This document shows, piece after piece, positions 8,377 through 17,034 of a stretch of 64,000 bases of DNA. Below the pieces are notes generated by a model. The model was not told where the DNA came from. It worked only from the letters and a program-made list of their open reading frames with translations, and did no database searches. Positions within the stretch are counted from its first letter, which is position 1, and each line of letters starts with the position of its first letter. This DNA is from Collimonas arenae (lineage in GTDB: Bacteria > Pseudomonadota > Gammaproteobacteria > Burkholderiales > Burkholderiaceae_D): assembly GCF_001584165.1 (NCBI RefSeq), contig NZ_CP013233.1, forward strand, positions 124,001-188,000, given 5' to 3'. The translations under genes and the position numbers were made by a program.

Positions 8377-8835
8377 TCATTTGTGCGTCAGCAGCCAGAT
8401 CCAATTGGTATCAAGGTTCTGCGCTTTTCCACGTTCCTTTGCGGCGTCGGGCGCCGGCGGTAGCGGCTGTCTTGGCAGGCCGCTGCCGTGCGCCACTTTG
8501 TTCTTTCTGATGAGCGTCCTGCGCGACAAGCGCCAGGCATAATCGTCGCCAAACGCGGCAATTGCATCCAGCATGCGTTGCAACGCGGGATCGGCGTCGA
8601 CATGATCTGCCATCTGGCGCCAGATACCGGCCTGATTCCAGCGACGAAAACGCATGTAGGCCGTCTGCCACTGGCCGAAGCCGGATGGCAGTTGAGACCA
8701 TTTCGCCTCGTTCAGCACTATCCAAAAAATTGCGTTGACGAACAGGCGGTTGTCGCGGCCGGTAACGCCGGGGGCATTTTCTCCACCCGGCAGAAATGGC
8801 TTCAGTTTTTGCCATTGATCGTTGTTGATAGGCAT
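8377..8835 (-). CDS. IS5-family transposase N-terminal domain (DUF4096-like), stand-alone
   Basis: 152 residues. Residues 5-95 follow the DUF4096 region of IS5-type transposases (WQKLKPFLPGG, GRDNRLFVNAIFWIVLNEAKWSQLP, then FGQWQTAYMRFRRWNQAGIW). The DDE catalytic domain is missing. The rest is a basic/proline-rich tail ending NLDTNWIWLLTHK. No reading frame for the missing catalytic part is seen next to it, so this is a remnant or a domesticated DNA-binding fragment. An imperfect inverted repeat abuts the start codon (8839-8884). Confidence 0.75.
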   Translation of the reverse strand: MPINNDQWQKLKPFLPGGENAPGVTGRDNRLFVNAIFWIVLNEAKWSQLPSGFGQWQTAYMRFRRWNQAGIWRQMADHVDADPALQRMLDAIAAFGDDYAWRLSRRTLIRKNKVAHGSGLPRQPLPPAPDAAKERGKAQNLDTNWIWLLTHK

Positions 8836-8838
8836 GTC

Positions 8839-8884
8839 GTGTTTTGATGAGAATGATTCAATTCATTGTCATCACTCAAAACAC
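8839..8884. repeat. Imperfect inverted repeat at the 5' end of the transposase-like gene
   Basis: GTGTTTTGATGAGAATGA (8839-8856) pairs with the complement of the segment ending CAAAACAC (8884), with one four-base bulge and one mismatch. It starts four bases upstream of the ATG. It may be a leader hairpin, an operator or a relic of a terminal repeat. Confidence 0.55.
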
Positions 8885-8892
8885 AAAAGGAC

Positions 8893-8917
8893 ATAGGAAA
8901 AACGCTGAATTTCCTAT
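8893..8917 (-). terminator. Weak intrinsic terminator after the isochorismatase-like gene
   Basis: ATAGGAAA pairs with TTTCCTAT around a ten-base loop, and the minus strand continues into a T-rich stretch (TCCTTTTGTGTTTTG). It lies 15 bases past the stop at 8933. Confidence 0.4.
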
Positions 8918-8932
8918 CGCTATCTCGGGTTT

Positions 8933-9478
8933 TTATTTGATCAGTTTCAATATCTCGCGAAACTTCGGATGCTCGCTGTTTCTCATCCATTCGAACATTA
9001 CCATTTCGCTGCTGACAATATCGGCGCCCGCAGCGCGGGCGCGATCGATGGCGCAGATTTTGTCGCGCTCCTGGCGTGAGCCGATGGCGTCGATCACCAG
9101 TTTTACGCGCCGCTGCCGATGCAGCAAGCCAAGCACGGTTTGCAGCACACAGACGTGGGCTTCACAGCCAAGTATGACCAGTTCGTCCCGGCCATTATCC
9201 AGCGCGGCCAGGAACGCCGGTTCGGCGCGAGCGTCGAAACTGCATTTCTCGATAGTCTGGTCGAGCATGTCGTCGATCAGCGGCATCGTGCGTCCCAGCC
9301 GTAGCGGCTGCTGCACGGTGCCGATCACCGGAATCGCCAGCAGCCTGGCAGCTTGCGCCAGCACGGAAGCGCGTCGCAGCACCTGCGCATTGTCGAAAAT
9401 CACCGGCATCAGTTTTTCTTGCAGGTCGATGATAACCAGGTTGGCGGCGGATGCATTACATAAGTAGCTCATGGGCAT
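8933..9478 (-). CDS. Isochorismatase-like cysteine hydrolase
   Basis: 181 residues, the single-domain size of YcaC-like hydrolases. The triad can be read as D18 (VIIDLQEK), K78 (TIEKCSF) and C110 (GCEAHVCV), with the conserved cis-peptide region before it. Members cleave C-N or ester bonds in diverse small molecules, so the substrate cannot be told. A second ATG at residue 3 is an equally possible start; neither has a strong ribosome site. It is a single-gene unit. Confidence 0.88.
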   Translation of the reverse strand: MPMSYLCNASAANLVIIDLQEKLMPVIFDNAQVLRRASVLAQAARLLAIPVIGTVQQPLRLGRTMPLIDDMLDQTIEKCSFDARAEPAFLAALDNGRDELVILGCEAHVCVLQTVLGLLHRQRRVKLVIDAIGSRQERDKICAIDRARAAGADIVSSEMVMFEWMRNSEHPKFREILKLIK

Positions 9479-9575
9479 GTTGTGGAACGGTTGAAGGATG
9501 TCTTCCCTTATGCCATGAAATCCAGTGGAACGCTACGCTGGCGTGGCGGCAAGTCGCGGCAGGCCCGGGTGTTAT

Positions 9576-10187
9576 TTAGTAAGCCACTGTGAAGCGCTGG
9601 CGTACGTGCTTGGGTTGTTCGATTTCATCGAGCAGCGCAATTGCGTAATCTTCCATCGAGATCTGACTCTGACCTTGCTCATCGCTCAGCAACTGGTTTT
9701 GGCCGATACGGAATTTCCCGGTGCGTTCGCCTGGGGCAAATAAAGCCGGCGGGGAAAGGAAAGTCCAATCGACGGTCGTTTCGGCGCGCAAGTCGTCCAG
9801 GAACTGCTTGCCCGGCACTGCTTCCACCTTGTATTCGGCGGGGAAATTCGGGCTGTCCAGCAGGATGGCGCCGGGCGCCACTTCCAGGCTAGCGGCGCCG
9901 CCCACCACCAGCAGTCGCTTGACCCCGGCGCTCTTGACGGCCTGCAGCAGCGGAGCAGCTTTCAGCACGCGGAATTGGGCTGCGCTGACAACCGCATCCT
10001 GGCCGCGAATCAGTTCCGCCAGTTGTTCCGGCTGGGTGGCGTCGCCTTGCAATAGCTGGACGCCGACTGGCGCCGTCGTCTGTTCGACTGAACGGGCGAT
10101 GCCGGTGACCGTGTGGCCGCGGCGCAATGCTTCTGCGGCAATGCGTGAGCCGGCGCGGCCGGTAATGCCGATGATGGCAATTTTCAT
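9576..10187 (-). CDS. NmrA-like NAD(P)-binding oxidoreductase
   Basis: 203 residues. Atypical short-chain/NmrA-like protein with an N-terminal Rossmann start (IAIIGITGRAGSRIAAEALRRGH) and acidic/basic dinucleotide selector region near GIARS. The pattern continues with LLQGDATQPEQL and VKRLLVVGGAASLEV, as in YwnB-like NAD(P)H-dependent reductases. It lacks the YxxxK pair of classical SDRs. It is divergent from an HxlR regulator 105 bp away, a common pairing for redox- or electrophile-responsive genes. Confidence 0.88.
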   Translation of the reverse strand: MKIAIIGITGRAGSRIAAEALRRGHTVTGIARSVEQTTAPVGVQLLQGDATQPEQLAELIRGQDAVVSAAQFRVLKAAPLLQAVKSAGVKRLLVVGGAASLEVAPGAILLDSPNFPAEYKVEAVPGKQFLDDLRAETTVDWTFLSPPALFAPGERTGKFRIGQNQLLSDEQGQSQISMEDYAIALLDEIEQPKHVRQRFTVAY

Positions 10188-10292
10188 GATGGCTTTCCTT
10201 TCGGTTGAAGCCCGGAACGCGTCTCGGGCCGTGGTAGTTATTTAAAGTAACCAGTATAATTATTTAGAACTTTAGCGCAAGAAGGCACTTTG

Positions 10293-10718
10293 ATGAATGA
10301 TAGGAACATGCAGGTAACTGCGGCGCCGGCCGGCGCCGCTCTGGCGCGCGGCCGAGGACGCCCCAGTGCAAGCGAAGATTTGCCGTGCCCGATCCGCGAT
10401 GTGCTGGATCGGATCGGCGATGCCTGGAGCGTGCTGGTCATCACCACGCTGGAGTCAGGTCCTTGCCGTTTCAACCAGCTGCGGCGCGATGTCGACGGTA
10501 TTTCGCAGCGTATGCTGACGGTCACGCTGCGTCATCTGGAGCGCGACGGGCTGGTGTCGCGCACCGTGATTCCGAGCACGCCGCCGCAGGTCGAATATGC
10601 ATTGACCGATACCGGACGCTCGCTCTGCGCGCCGCTCAAGGTGCTGGCCGATTGGGCCGGCAGCCATCAAGGCGTGATTCGCGGCGCGCGCCGCCAATAC
10701 GACCGCGCAGGCAACTGA
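10293..10718 (+). CDS. HxlR-family transcriptional regulator
   Basis: 141 residues from the ATG at 10293, which has GAAGG seven bases upstream. The HxlR winged helix starts with CPIRDVLDRIGDAWSVLVITTL at about residue 32. It continues through RFNQLRRDVDGISQRMLTVTLRHLERDGLVSR to the wing (VEYALTDTGRSL). The single Cys at the start of the domain is where redox-sensing members such as HypR/QorR carry their sensor thiol. A TATAAT at 10255-10260 fits its promoter. It likely represses or activates the divergent NmrA-like gene. Confidence 0.9.
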   Translation: MNDRNMQVTAAPAGAALARGRGRPSASEDLPCPIRDVLDRIGDAWSVLVITTLESGPCRFNQLRRDVDGISQRMLTVTLRHLERDGLVSRTVIPSTPPQVEYALTDTGRSLCAPLKVLADWAGSHQGVIRGARRQYDRAGN

Positions 10719-10772
10719 GCCGGGCCTGGTTTAATTGCCGGCCCGGTGATTGACCTGCCGCCGACTGCGAGG

Positions 10773-12017
10773 TCAAGCCGCTGCTGCAGCCGCGCGCCGG
10801 GTCGAGGACCAGCTGGACAAATGCACTTCTTCACGAATACTGTCGCAAGCCTGCAGCACCCTCTGAATTTCCACCTCGGTCAGTCCCGAGTTCAGTGTGA
10901 GCCGCACCAGCGAGCGGTTCTTGGGCGTCGCCGGCGCGCAAAAGACCGCACCAAAGATACCCTCCGCTTCCAGCGCCTTGCGCAGACACAAGGTCATCGG
11001 TTCGGTACCGGCTTCAAGTGCAATGATTTGCTCGGTGCCATCGCTGACGTTGTAGCCCAATGCGGTCAGTCCGTCGCGAATGCGGCGGGCATTGCGATGC
11101 AGGCTGGTGCGCCGGTCGTCGGCATGACGGATGAAATCGAGCGCGGCATCGAACCAGGCCAGTTCATGTCCCAACAGGCAGGAGCTGAAAATCGCCGGAC
11201 GCGAGGCCGACAGGAAATAGCCCTTGAACTTGCTGGAGCAGGTGATGAAACCGGCGCGGCCGCCGAATGCCTTGGCTAGCGAGGCAGTGCGGAAATGGAC
11301 GCGATCGGACAAACCCATCTGCGCCACCAGTCCGGCTCCGCCCGGACCATGCGTGCCGAGTGAATGCGATTCGTCGACCACCAGGATGCTGCCGCTGTCT
11401 TCGGCAATGGCTAGCACTTCGGCCAAAGGACAGATGCTGCCATTGGTGCTGTAGACGGCGTCGACCACGATCACGCCGGCGCCATGCTTGAGCACTTGCC
11501 GCCGCAAGTGCTCGATGTCGTTGTGCAGGAACGGCACCGGCCGAGCTTCACCGGAATGCACGCCTTCCCACAGCGACGCGTGGGCCTGCATGTCCAGGTA
11601 GACCGGCACGCCGGGGCTGGCGATGCTTTGCATCAGCCCGACGTTGGCGCTCCAGCCGGATTGAGAAATCAAGCCGTCTTCCGAACCCATAAAGCGGGCC
11701 AGCTTGTTTTCAAGGCGATGCTGAGGGCTGCCTTCCTGCAGGAAAACCGATGACATCAGCAAATCGGCATCGCCCTTTTTGAGGCGTGCAGCCTGTGCTT
11801 CGATCAGCTGCGGTTCGGCGGCAATGCACAGGTAATCGTTGCTGGACAGGTAGATCGCATCCGGGCCTGGCGCGCACCATTTGTGCATGTGTTCGCCGCC
11901 CAGCAGTTTCTCTACGCGATCAATATAATGCTCGTCCATCCTTGTAGACACGAAGGCGGGCAATCTTTGCTCCGCTGCCAAAGTTATTTCGGCATGGTAG
12001 CTTGCAGTTAGTGGCAT
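10773..12017 (-). CDS. cqsA: Alpha-hydroxyketone autoinducer synthase (CqsA/LqsA/JqsA type)
   Basis: 414 residues; PLP-dependent fold-type I acyl-CoA transferase of the 2-amino-3-ketobutyrate CoA ligase group. CqsA-type enzymes join an acyl-CoA to an amino acid or SAM to give the precursor of a diffusible alpha-hydroxyketone signal. D215 and H218 (VVDESHS) and the Schiff-base lysine K249 (SLAKAFGG) are visible. The frame is open for 40 more codons, but the ATG at 12017 has GGGAGA nine bases upstream, so it is chosen. It is divergent from the sensor kinase gene, and a response regulator follows the kinase. That is the gene set of the Legionella lqs and Janthinobacterium jqs loci, which separates it from ordinary biotin or haem enzymes of the same fold. 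Confidence 0.88.
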   Translation of the reverse strand: MPLTASYHAEITLAAEQRLPAFVSTRMDEHYIDRVEKLLGGEHMHKWCAPGPDAIYLSSNDYLCIAAEPQLIEAQAARLKKGDADLLMSSVFLQEGSPQHRLENKLARFMGSEDGLISQSGWSANVGLMQSIASPGVPVYLDMQAHASLWEGVHSGEARPVPFLHNDIEHLRRQVLKHGAGVIVVDAVYSTNGSICPLAEVLAIAEDSGSILVVDESHSLGTHGPGGAGLVAQMGLSDRVHFRTASLAKAFGGRAGFITCSSKFKGYFLSASRPAIFSSCLLGHELAWFDAALDFIRHADDRRTSLHRNARRIRDGLTALGYNVSDGTEQIIALEAGTEPMTLCLRKALEAEGIFGAVFCAPATPKNRSLVRLTLNSGLTEVEIQRVLQACDSIREEVHLSSWSSTRRAAAAAA

Positions 12018-12030
12018 AATTTTCTCCCAA

Positions 12031-12059
12031 TACTCTCTGTTGACATGCCAAACAGAGTA
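12031..12059 (-). promoter_or_regulatory. Leader hairpin just upstream of the synthase ribosome site
   Basis: On the minus strand TACTCTGTT pairs with AACAGAGAGTA (two-base bulge) around a ten-base loop. The 3' arm ends right before TTGGGAG, the ribosome site. The position suggests control of translation or an operator; either is inference. Confidence 0.4.
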
Positions 12060-12182
12060 GCCAGGGCTCCCCTGTCTGGAATTCGGAGCCAAGCTAAGTA
12101 TTCGTTGCGGAGGCGCGGCGATCAACCGGCTTCGCATCTCTTACCGCATAGCGATTTATGATAGACCAATATCTGACACCCC

Positions 12183-13502
12183 ATGATTGAGCACATCGGC
12201 AACTGGACCAGCCGGCGCTGGCAGGTATGGCAGCATGCTGCGGGCAGATGGTTATTGAGTTTTAATAGGCAATACGACAACACAATCAAGCGCCTGGTGA
12301 TATTGGCGTGGATTGCTGTGGTCGGCATGCCGCTTTATTACGTGGTGTGGGCCTACTGGTTTCCACAGCCGTACGAAAACCTGAGTCTGCGGATTTTCGG
12401 AGTGGTGTTGTGCCTGCCGGCGATTTTCGTCAGGCGCCTGGTAAAGAAAAAATGGCTGGCGGCTTATTTCTTCATCGGCCTGACTTACGTGTTGCCGTTC
12501 TTCTTTACCTTCATGTTCCTGATGAACGACGGCTCCTCCATCTGGAGCCAGTCGTTGCTGATTGCGTTGATCATTTTGTTTCACTTCGATACGACCTTGG
12601 CATTCCTCGCCTATTTCACCGGCACCGCGCTGGCTTATCTGGTGTTTGCAATCATGCACGGCGGCAGTCTGCCGCTCAGCGTACAGACGCTGGAGCAATG
12701 GCCTATCCAGTTGTTTGCGATCATCACGGTGTCGCTCGCCAAGGTCGGCCGTAAAGTCCTGGCCCAGGAAAAACTGGCCGGCATGGCGACGGCGCTGGCG
12801 ACGGTGTCGCATGAATTGCGCACGCCTTTGCGCAGCATCAATGCCAATGCGCGCGGCCTGAGCCGCCTGCTGCAGGAGAGCGCGATACCGGCGGCGCCGA
12901 GCCAAATACCGATGGAGAAGGCATTGGCGCGAATCGAGTTCGAAGTACGCCACATGAACAACGTGATCGACCTGTTTCTGTTGAGCGCCTCAACCGGCAA
13001 GGAAAACCTGCAACCGAAAGACATCCTGTCGATGGCGACCACAGTGGAACAGATGCTGTTGCGCTACCCGTTCGTCAACCAGGAACAGCGCGAGCTGGTG
13101 GCCGTGACGGTACATGCCGATTTCCGCCTGCTGGGGCAAACCGAGCTGTGCTCAATGGTCCTGATCAACCTGCTGCGTAACGCACTGACTGCGATCCAGC
13201 GCATTGGCAAGGGCCGCATCAGGATCGTCATCGAAGGCAACCGCGCCCGGCCCCGGCTATTGTTTATCGATACCGGCTGCGGCATCGAGCCGGGCCGCGC
13301 GTCGCATATTTTCGAGCGCTTTTACGCCTATCCGGAATATAACGGCACCGGTATCGGACTGGCGTTCTGCAAGGACGTGCTGGAGGCTTGGGGGGCGCAT
13401 ATACGGCTGGTGTCGCGGCCGCTGGCCTACACGATATTCGTCCTGGATTTTCCGCCGGTGCTGCAACAAAAGGCATCCGACGTGCGCTCTCTGTTAAATT
13501 AG
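12183..13502 (+). CDS. Membrane sensor histidine kinase of the Cqs/Lqs/Jqs type
   Basis: 439 residues. The N-terminal half (about 35-190) is a multi-helix membrane sensor with no periplasmic domain, as in CqsS and LqsS. HisKA follows, with phospho-acceptor H210 in SHELRTPL. HATPase motifs are N-box LINLLRNALTAI, G1 FIDTGCGIEPG and G2 NGTGIGLAFC. No receiver domain is fused, which resembles LqsS rather than Vibrio CqsS. It probably detects the alpha-hydroxyketone made by the divergent synthase and controls phosphorylation of the regulator at 13563. The ATG at 12183 has only a weak ribosome site. Confidence 0.85.
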   Translation: MIEHIGNWTSRRWQVWQHAAGRWLLSFNRQYDNTIKRLVILAWIAVVGMPLYYVVWAYWFPQPYENLSLRIFGVVLCLPAIFVRRLVKKKWLAAYFFIGLTYVLPFFFTFMFLMNDGSSIWSQSLLIALIILFHFDTTLAFLAYFTGTALAYLVFAIMHGGSLPLSVQTLEQWPIQLFAIITVSLAKVGRKVLAQEKLAGMATALATVSHELRTPLRSINANARGLSRLLQESAIPAAPSQIPMEKALARIEFEVRHMNNVIDLFLLSASTGKENLQPKDILSMATTVEQMLLRYPFVNQEQRELVAVTVHADFRLLGQTELCSMVLINLLRNALTAIQRIGKGRIRIVIEGNRARPRLLFIDTGCGIEPGRASHIFERFYAYPEYNGTGIGLAFCKDVLEAWGAHIRLVSRPLAYTIFVLDFPPVLQQKASDVRSLLN

Positions 13503-13562
13503 CATCCTCTCCCTTCAACCGAACACCGCCTTGCCGCGCCTGGCGCCTGTATTGCAGCCAAA

Positions 13563-14570
13563 ATGAATATTTCGTTACCTGTTTATCAACACCCAACCAC
13601 GACTGTCATGATCGACGACAGTCAAAGCTTCCTGGACAGCCTGGCTTTCCAGCTGCCATCGCAAATGCCGCGCAAAGTCTTCCACGATACCCATGCGGCG
13701 CTGGAATGGCTGCGCGCCGCCTTTCGCCACACTCCCAGTAAAAGCCAATCGATCCGGGTCAACTATGACGAACAGACATTTTCATTCGACCGCCGCACCG
13801 TCGCTGTCGATATCGATCAGATCTATCGGCAGTCGCTGAATCGGCAACGCTTCATGCTGCCTTCCGTGCTCGTGATCGATTATGCAATGCCGCAGATGAA
13901 TGGCCTGGAGTTTTGCCAGGCCGTTCAGGAGCTGCCATGCAAAAAAATCCTGTTTACCGGCCAGGCCGACGAAAAGCTCGCTATCGAGGCCTTCAATCGG
14001 GGACTGATCGACCGTTTCATCAAGAAGAGCGATCATGACGCGCTTGACCATCTGGAACTGGAAATCCGCAGCTTGCAGAAGGAATTCTTCCATGTCCAGT
14101 CGCTGACGCTAAAGGACCTGCTGACCCGCCACTCCTATACCTTCCTGTCGGATCCGGCGATGGAAGCGTTGGTCGAGCAGCTTTGCAAACGTCATGGCTT
14201 TGTCGAATATTATTTGTTTCCAAACCCCACCGGCATCCTGTTCTTTGATATAAATGGCAAAGCGACGCTGATGGTGATCGAAACCGAGGCCAGCCTGATG
14301 TCGCAGCTTGAGGTGGCGCAGGATTATGGTGCGCCGCTGGAATTATTGACAGGTTTGCGGGAATTGCGGCTGGTGCCATTCTTTTCGGACAGCGGCGGGA
14401 TGTACACCGACGCGATACGCCACGATTGGCTATCATATTGTCTGCCGGCCCAGACTTGTTTCGGCATACAGGACTATCATTGGGCGTTATTTGATTTTCC
14501 TGGGCATTATCTGCATCAGCCTTTTTATTCGTTGGCGGAGTTCCTGCGTGACCAAGTCGACGTCAAATAA
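13563..14570 (+). CDS. Atypical response regulator with unrecognised output domain (LqsR/JqsR type)
   Basis: 335 residues. The receiver has the acidic pair D18-D19 (VMIDDSQ), phospho-acceptor D106 (VLVIDYAMPQMNG), T132 (LFTG) and K154 (RFIKKS). D106 lies about 45 residues further along than usual. The extra segment (about 55-98, FRHTPSKSQSIRVNYDEQ onward) is inserted before the phosphorylation strand. Residues 170-335 match no DNA-binding or enzymatic output domain I recognise; aromatic residues are frequent there. The gene follows the kinase by 60 bases and precedes the LuxR gene by 21. LqsR-type regulators act in the alpha-hydroxyketone circuit; assignment here rests on context plus the receiver. 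Confidence 0.8.
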   Translation: MNISLPVYQHPTTTVMIDDSQSFLDSLAFQLPSQMPRKVFHDTHAALEWLRAAFRHTPSKSQSIRVNYDEQTFSFDRRTVAVDIDQIYRQSLNRQRFMLPSVLVIDYAMPQMNGLEFCQAVQELPCKKILFTGQADEKLAIEAFNRGLIDRFIKKSDHDALDHLELEIRSLQKEFFHVQSLTLKDLLTRHSYTFLSDPAMEALVEQLCKRHGFVEYYLFPNPTGILFFDINGKATLMVIETEASLMSQLEVAQDYGAPLELLTGLRELRLVPFFSDSGGMYTDAIRHDWLSYCLPAQTCFGIQDYHWALFDFPGHYLHQPFYSLAEFLRDQVDVK

Positions 14571-14591
14571 CCAATTCGGATCAAACATCTC

Positions 14592-15329
14592 ATGCTGCTA
14601 AGCCAAGCTGCTCACCGATTATCTGCTCCGGACCTGCTGGAGATATTGCAGGCGTCCGATTGGGGGCCGTTGCGGGACCGCATGCATCGCCTGTTGGCGA
14701 AATTGGATAGTTGTGATTTCAGTTTGAAGATGGACATCACGAGCGCTAACGGATCGCCGCTGGTGCAGACGTTCGGCAGTCTGCCGAGTGCGATGCTGCA
14801 ATTGCTGAGCAATCCGCCTGGGGACAAGAGCGATCCGATCCAGCAGCACCTGGCGCGTTCGCGGCTGCCGCTGAACTGGCAGGTGGAGCAGGTGTGCAAG
14901 TTATGCGATGGTGCGCTCTACCCTCTGCTGAAATCGATGGGCATCACGCAAGGAATGAGTGTGGCCATCCACAGCAAGAATGCCGTGAGCCGGCTGGATT
15001 TCTATGGCAACGCCGTGGTGCCGAATGCGTTCTCCATCAGCGCCCAGGCCGATGCGTTGCTGCTTGGAGTGCACCTGCAGGAAGCTGCGGAACTGCTTTG
15101 GCGCAAAGTCGCGCAGGGCCAGGAGCCGCTGTTGTCGACGCGCGAGCTCGAATGCCTGCGCTGGAGCGCAGATGGCAAGACCAGCAGCGAAATCGGGCTG
15201 ATCCTGGGCATATCGCAGCGCACCGTGTATTTCCATCTGAAGAACGTGGCCACCAAGCTCGGCGTGTACAGCACTCGCCACGCGATCAGCCGAGCGGTCA
15301 TGATGGGGATCATCAAGCCCGATAACTGA
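14592..15329 (+). CDS. LuxR-family regulator with autoinducer-binding-like N-terminus (orphan)
   Basis: 245 residues. The C-terminal LuxR/GerE helix-turn-helix (about 180-240) is typical: LSTRELECLRWSADGKTSSEIGLILG then TVYFHLKNVATKLGV. The N-terminal part resembles the autoinducer-binding domain. It keeps the D-P pair (SDPIQQH) and a later W (LPLNW) that line AHL pockets, but the WxxxY motif is not evident. No luxI gene is nearby. As third gene after the kinase and response regulator it may be the transcriptional output of the hydroxyketone circuit or an AHL eavesdropper linking two signal types. Confidence 0.88.
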   Translation: MLLSQAAHRLSAPDLLEILQASDWGPLRDRMHRLLAKLDSCDFSLKMDITSANGSPLVQTFGSLPSAMLQLLSNPPGDKSDPIQQHLARSRLPLNWQVEQVCKLCDGALYPLLKSMGITQGMSVAIHSKNAVSRLDFYGNAVVPNAFSISAQADALLLGVHLQEAAELLWRKVAQGQEPLLSTRELECLRWSADGKTSSEIGLILGISQRTVYFHLKNVATKLGVYSTRHAISRAVMMGIIKPDN

Positions 15330-15363
15330 ACGGATGCGGGGCTCTGCCCCGTCCGTTTCTTCT
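15330..15363 (+). terminator. Intrinsic terminator after the quorum-sensing genes
   Basis: ACGGA and CGGGGC pair with GCCCCG and TCCGT around TCT, followed by TTTCTTCT. It starts at the last base region of the LuxR stop codon and ends the plus-strand unit before the convergent chemoreceptor gene. Confidence 0.75.
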
Positions 15364-15393
15364 ATTCCTGCCCGACCTGATGCCTCTGGCGCG

Positions 15394-17034
15394 TTATGCG
15401 GCCAGCAGTTCGCATTGAAATGCGCTGTTCGTCGCAATACCGCTGCTGCCGCCTGTCGCGGCAACCGCATTCAGTTTGAATACACTGACTACTGAAGCCA
15501 GATTGGCGGCCTGCTCCTTCAGCGACTCCGCTGCGGCGGCAGCCTCCTCGACCAAGGCTGCGTTCTGCTGAGTAACCTGATCCATGTTCCCGATCGCCTG
15601 ATTAATTTGTTCGATGCCGCTGCTTTGCTCTTCACCGGCGGTGGTAATTTTTGCCATGATGTCGCTGACGCGCTTGACGCTATCAACAATCTGCTCCATC
15701 GTGGTCCCCGCTTCAGCAACCAGCGCGCTGCCGGCATCCACTTTTTCCACTGAGTCGCCGATCAGCGATTTGATCTCCTTGGCCGCCGCCGCCGAACGTT
15801 GCGCCAGATTGCGCACTTCGCTGGCGACCACGGCAAAGCCGCGTCCTTGTTCACCGGCTCGCGCAGCTTCGACCGCTGCATTCAATGCCAGAATATTGGT
15901 TTGAAACGCGATGCCGTCGATCACCGCGATGATGTCGACAATCTTTCTCGCCGAATTGTTGATTGACGCCATGGTCGTCACCACCTTCGATACCACGGCT
16001 CCTCCTTCGACCGCAACGCCGGAAGCGGACGCTGCCAGTTGGTTGGCCTGGCGTGCGTTGTCGGCATTTTGCTTGACGGTCGACGTCAGTTCTCCCATCG
16101 ATGCTGCGGTTTGTTCTAGCGATGCCGCCTGTTCTTCGGTACGCGCCGACAGGTCGAGATTGCCGGTGGCGATCTGGCCGGAGGCGGAGGCCATGGTCTC
16201 GATGCCGCTGCGGCATTGACCAACAATGTGCTGCAGGCTGCCGTTCATATGGCGTAGGGCATCCATCAGTGCGCCTATTTCATCCTTGCTGCCAACTTCG
16301 ATGTGACTGGTCAGGTCGCCGGCTGCGACGGTGCGGGCAACCTTGACTGCGGAACGCAAGGGGCCGGTGATGCCATTGATGATCCAGTAGGTCAGGATGC
16401 TGCCAACCAGTGTACCGACGGCCACTACCGCCAGCAGGATGCGCAAGGCTACGATATTGCTGTGTGTTGCTTCGGCTTCGCTTTGCCGCATCAGGCTTTT
16501 GGAATGTTCGACAACCAGGCCGACGATATCTTCGATTCTTTTGGTGGGTTCGCGGTCGAGACCGGTCACCAGCTTGTCGACGACGTGTCCGCTTTCAATC
16601 CTGGCAGGGGCGAATTGTTTCAGCGCTGTCAGGTATTTCTGCTCCAGCTCCGCATTGGTCTGGCTTGCCTGCTTGGCGAGCCCGGCATCGATGTCCAACT
16701 GCCTCAGCAACTGATCCAGTTGCGCCAGTTCAGCTCTGGTTTCTTCACCTTTCTTGAGGAACGCATTCTTGTGCTTTTCAAATGCAGCGGCGTCGTTACC
16801 GCGCAGCAGAAGGTCTTTCCATTCCTGGATTTCTATCTTGAAATCGACCTGAGCTTTCCTGGCGAGATTGACAGCCGACTGGAAGTCTTCGGCGTTTTGC
16901 ATCATGTCTGCGCTTCTTGCGTCGCTATCGTAGAGTGAGCGCCAGCCGATCATGCCCATCAGGGCGGATGTCAGAATCAGCAAGGTGGATAGTGCTGTGA
17001 GTCTTGTGGAGATTTTCAAATTTGCGATATTCAT
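15394..17034 (-). CDS. Methyl-accepting chemotaxis protein (Tsr/Tar class)
   Basis: 546 residues from the ATG at 17034; the longer frame upstream is leader. First membrane helix about 10-30 ([20 protein letters not shown]), a periplasmic four-helix-bundle sensor (about 35-190), second membrane helix about 190-210 ([16 protein letters not shown]), HAMP (about 212-265), then the signalling hairpin. The hairpin tip reads [23 protein letters not shown] followed by [19 protein letters not shown]. The C-terminus has no NWETF-type CheR tether. The ligand is unknown. A sigma-28 promoter lies about 215 bp upstream, which ties the gene to the flagellar regulon. It is convergent with the quorum-sensing unit. 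Confidence 0.95.
   Translation of the reverse strand: MNIANLKISTRLTALSTLLILTSALMGMIGWRSLYDSDARSADMMQNAEDFQSAVNLARKAQVDFKIEIQEWKDLLLRGNDAAAFEKHKNAFLKKGEETRAELAQLDQLLRQLDIDAGLAKQASQTNAELEQKYLTALKQFAPARIESGHVVDKLVTGLDREPTKRIEDIVGLVVEHSKSLMRQSEAEATHSNIVALRILLAVVAVGTLVGSILTYWIINGITGPLRSAVKVARTVAAGDLTSHIEVGSKDEIGALMDALRHMNGSLQHIVGQCRSGIETMASASGQIATGNLDLSARTEEQAASLEQTAASMGELTSTVKQNADNARQANQLAASASGVAVEGGAVVSKVVTTMASINNSARKIVDIIAVIDGIAFQTNILALNAAVEAARAGEQGRGFAVVASEVRNLAQRSAAAAKEIKSLIGDSVEKVDAGSALVAEAGTTMEQIVDSVKRVSDIMAKITTAGEEQSSGIEQINQAIGNMDQVTQQNAALVEEAAAAAESLKEQAANLASVVSVFKLNAVAATGGSSGIATNSAFQCELLAA

Noticed and set aside
8328..8377. GGCGGAAAAA...TTTTTCTGCCG as terminator of the transposase-like gene
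   Set aside because: Possible stem, but the pairs are mostly A-T with a mismatch and the T run is inside the stem, so support is too weak to list.
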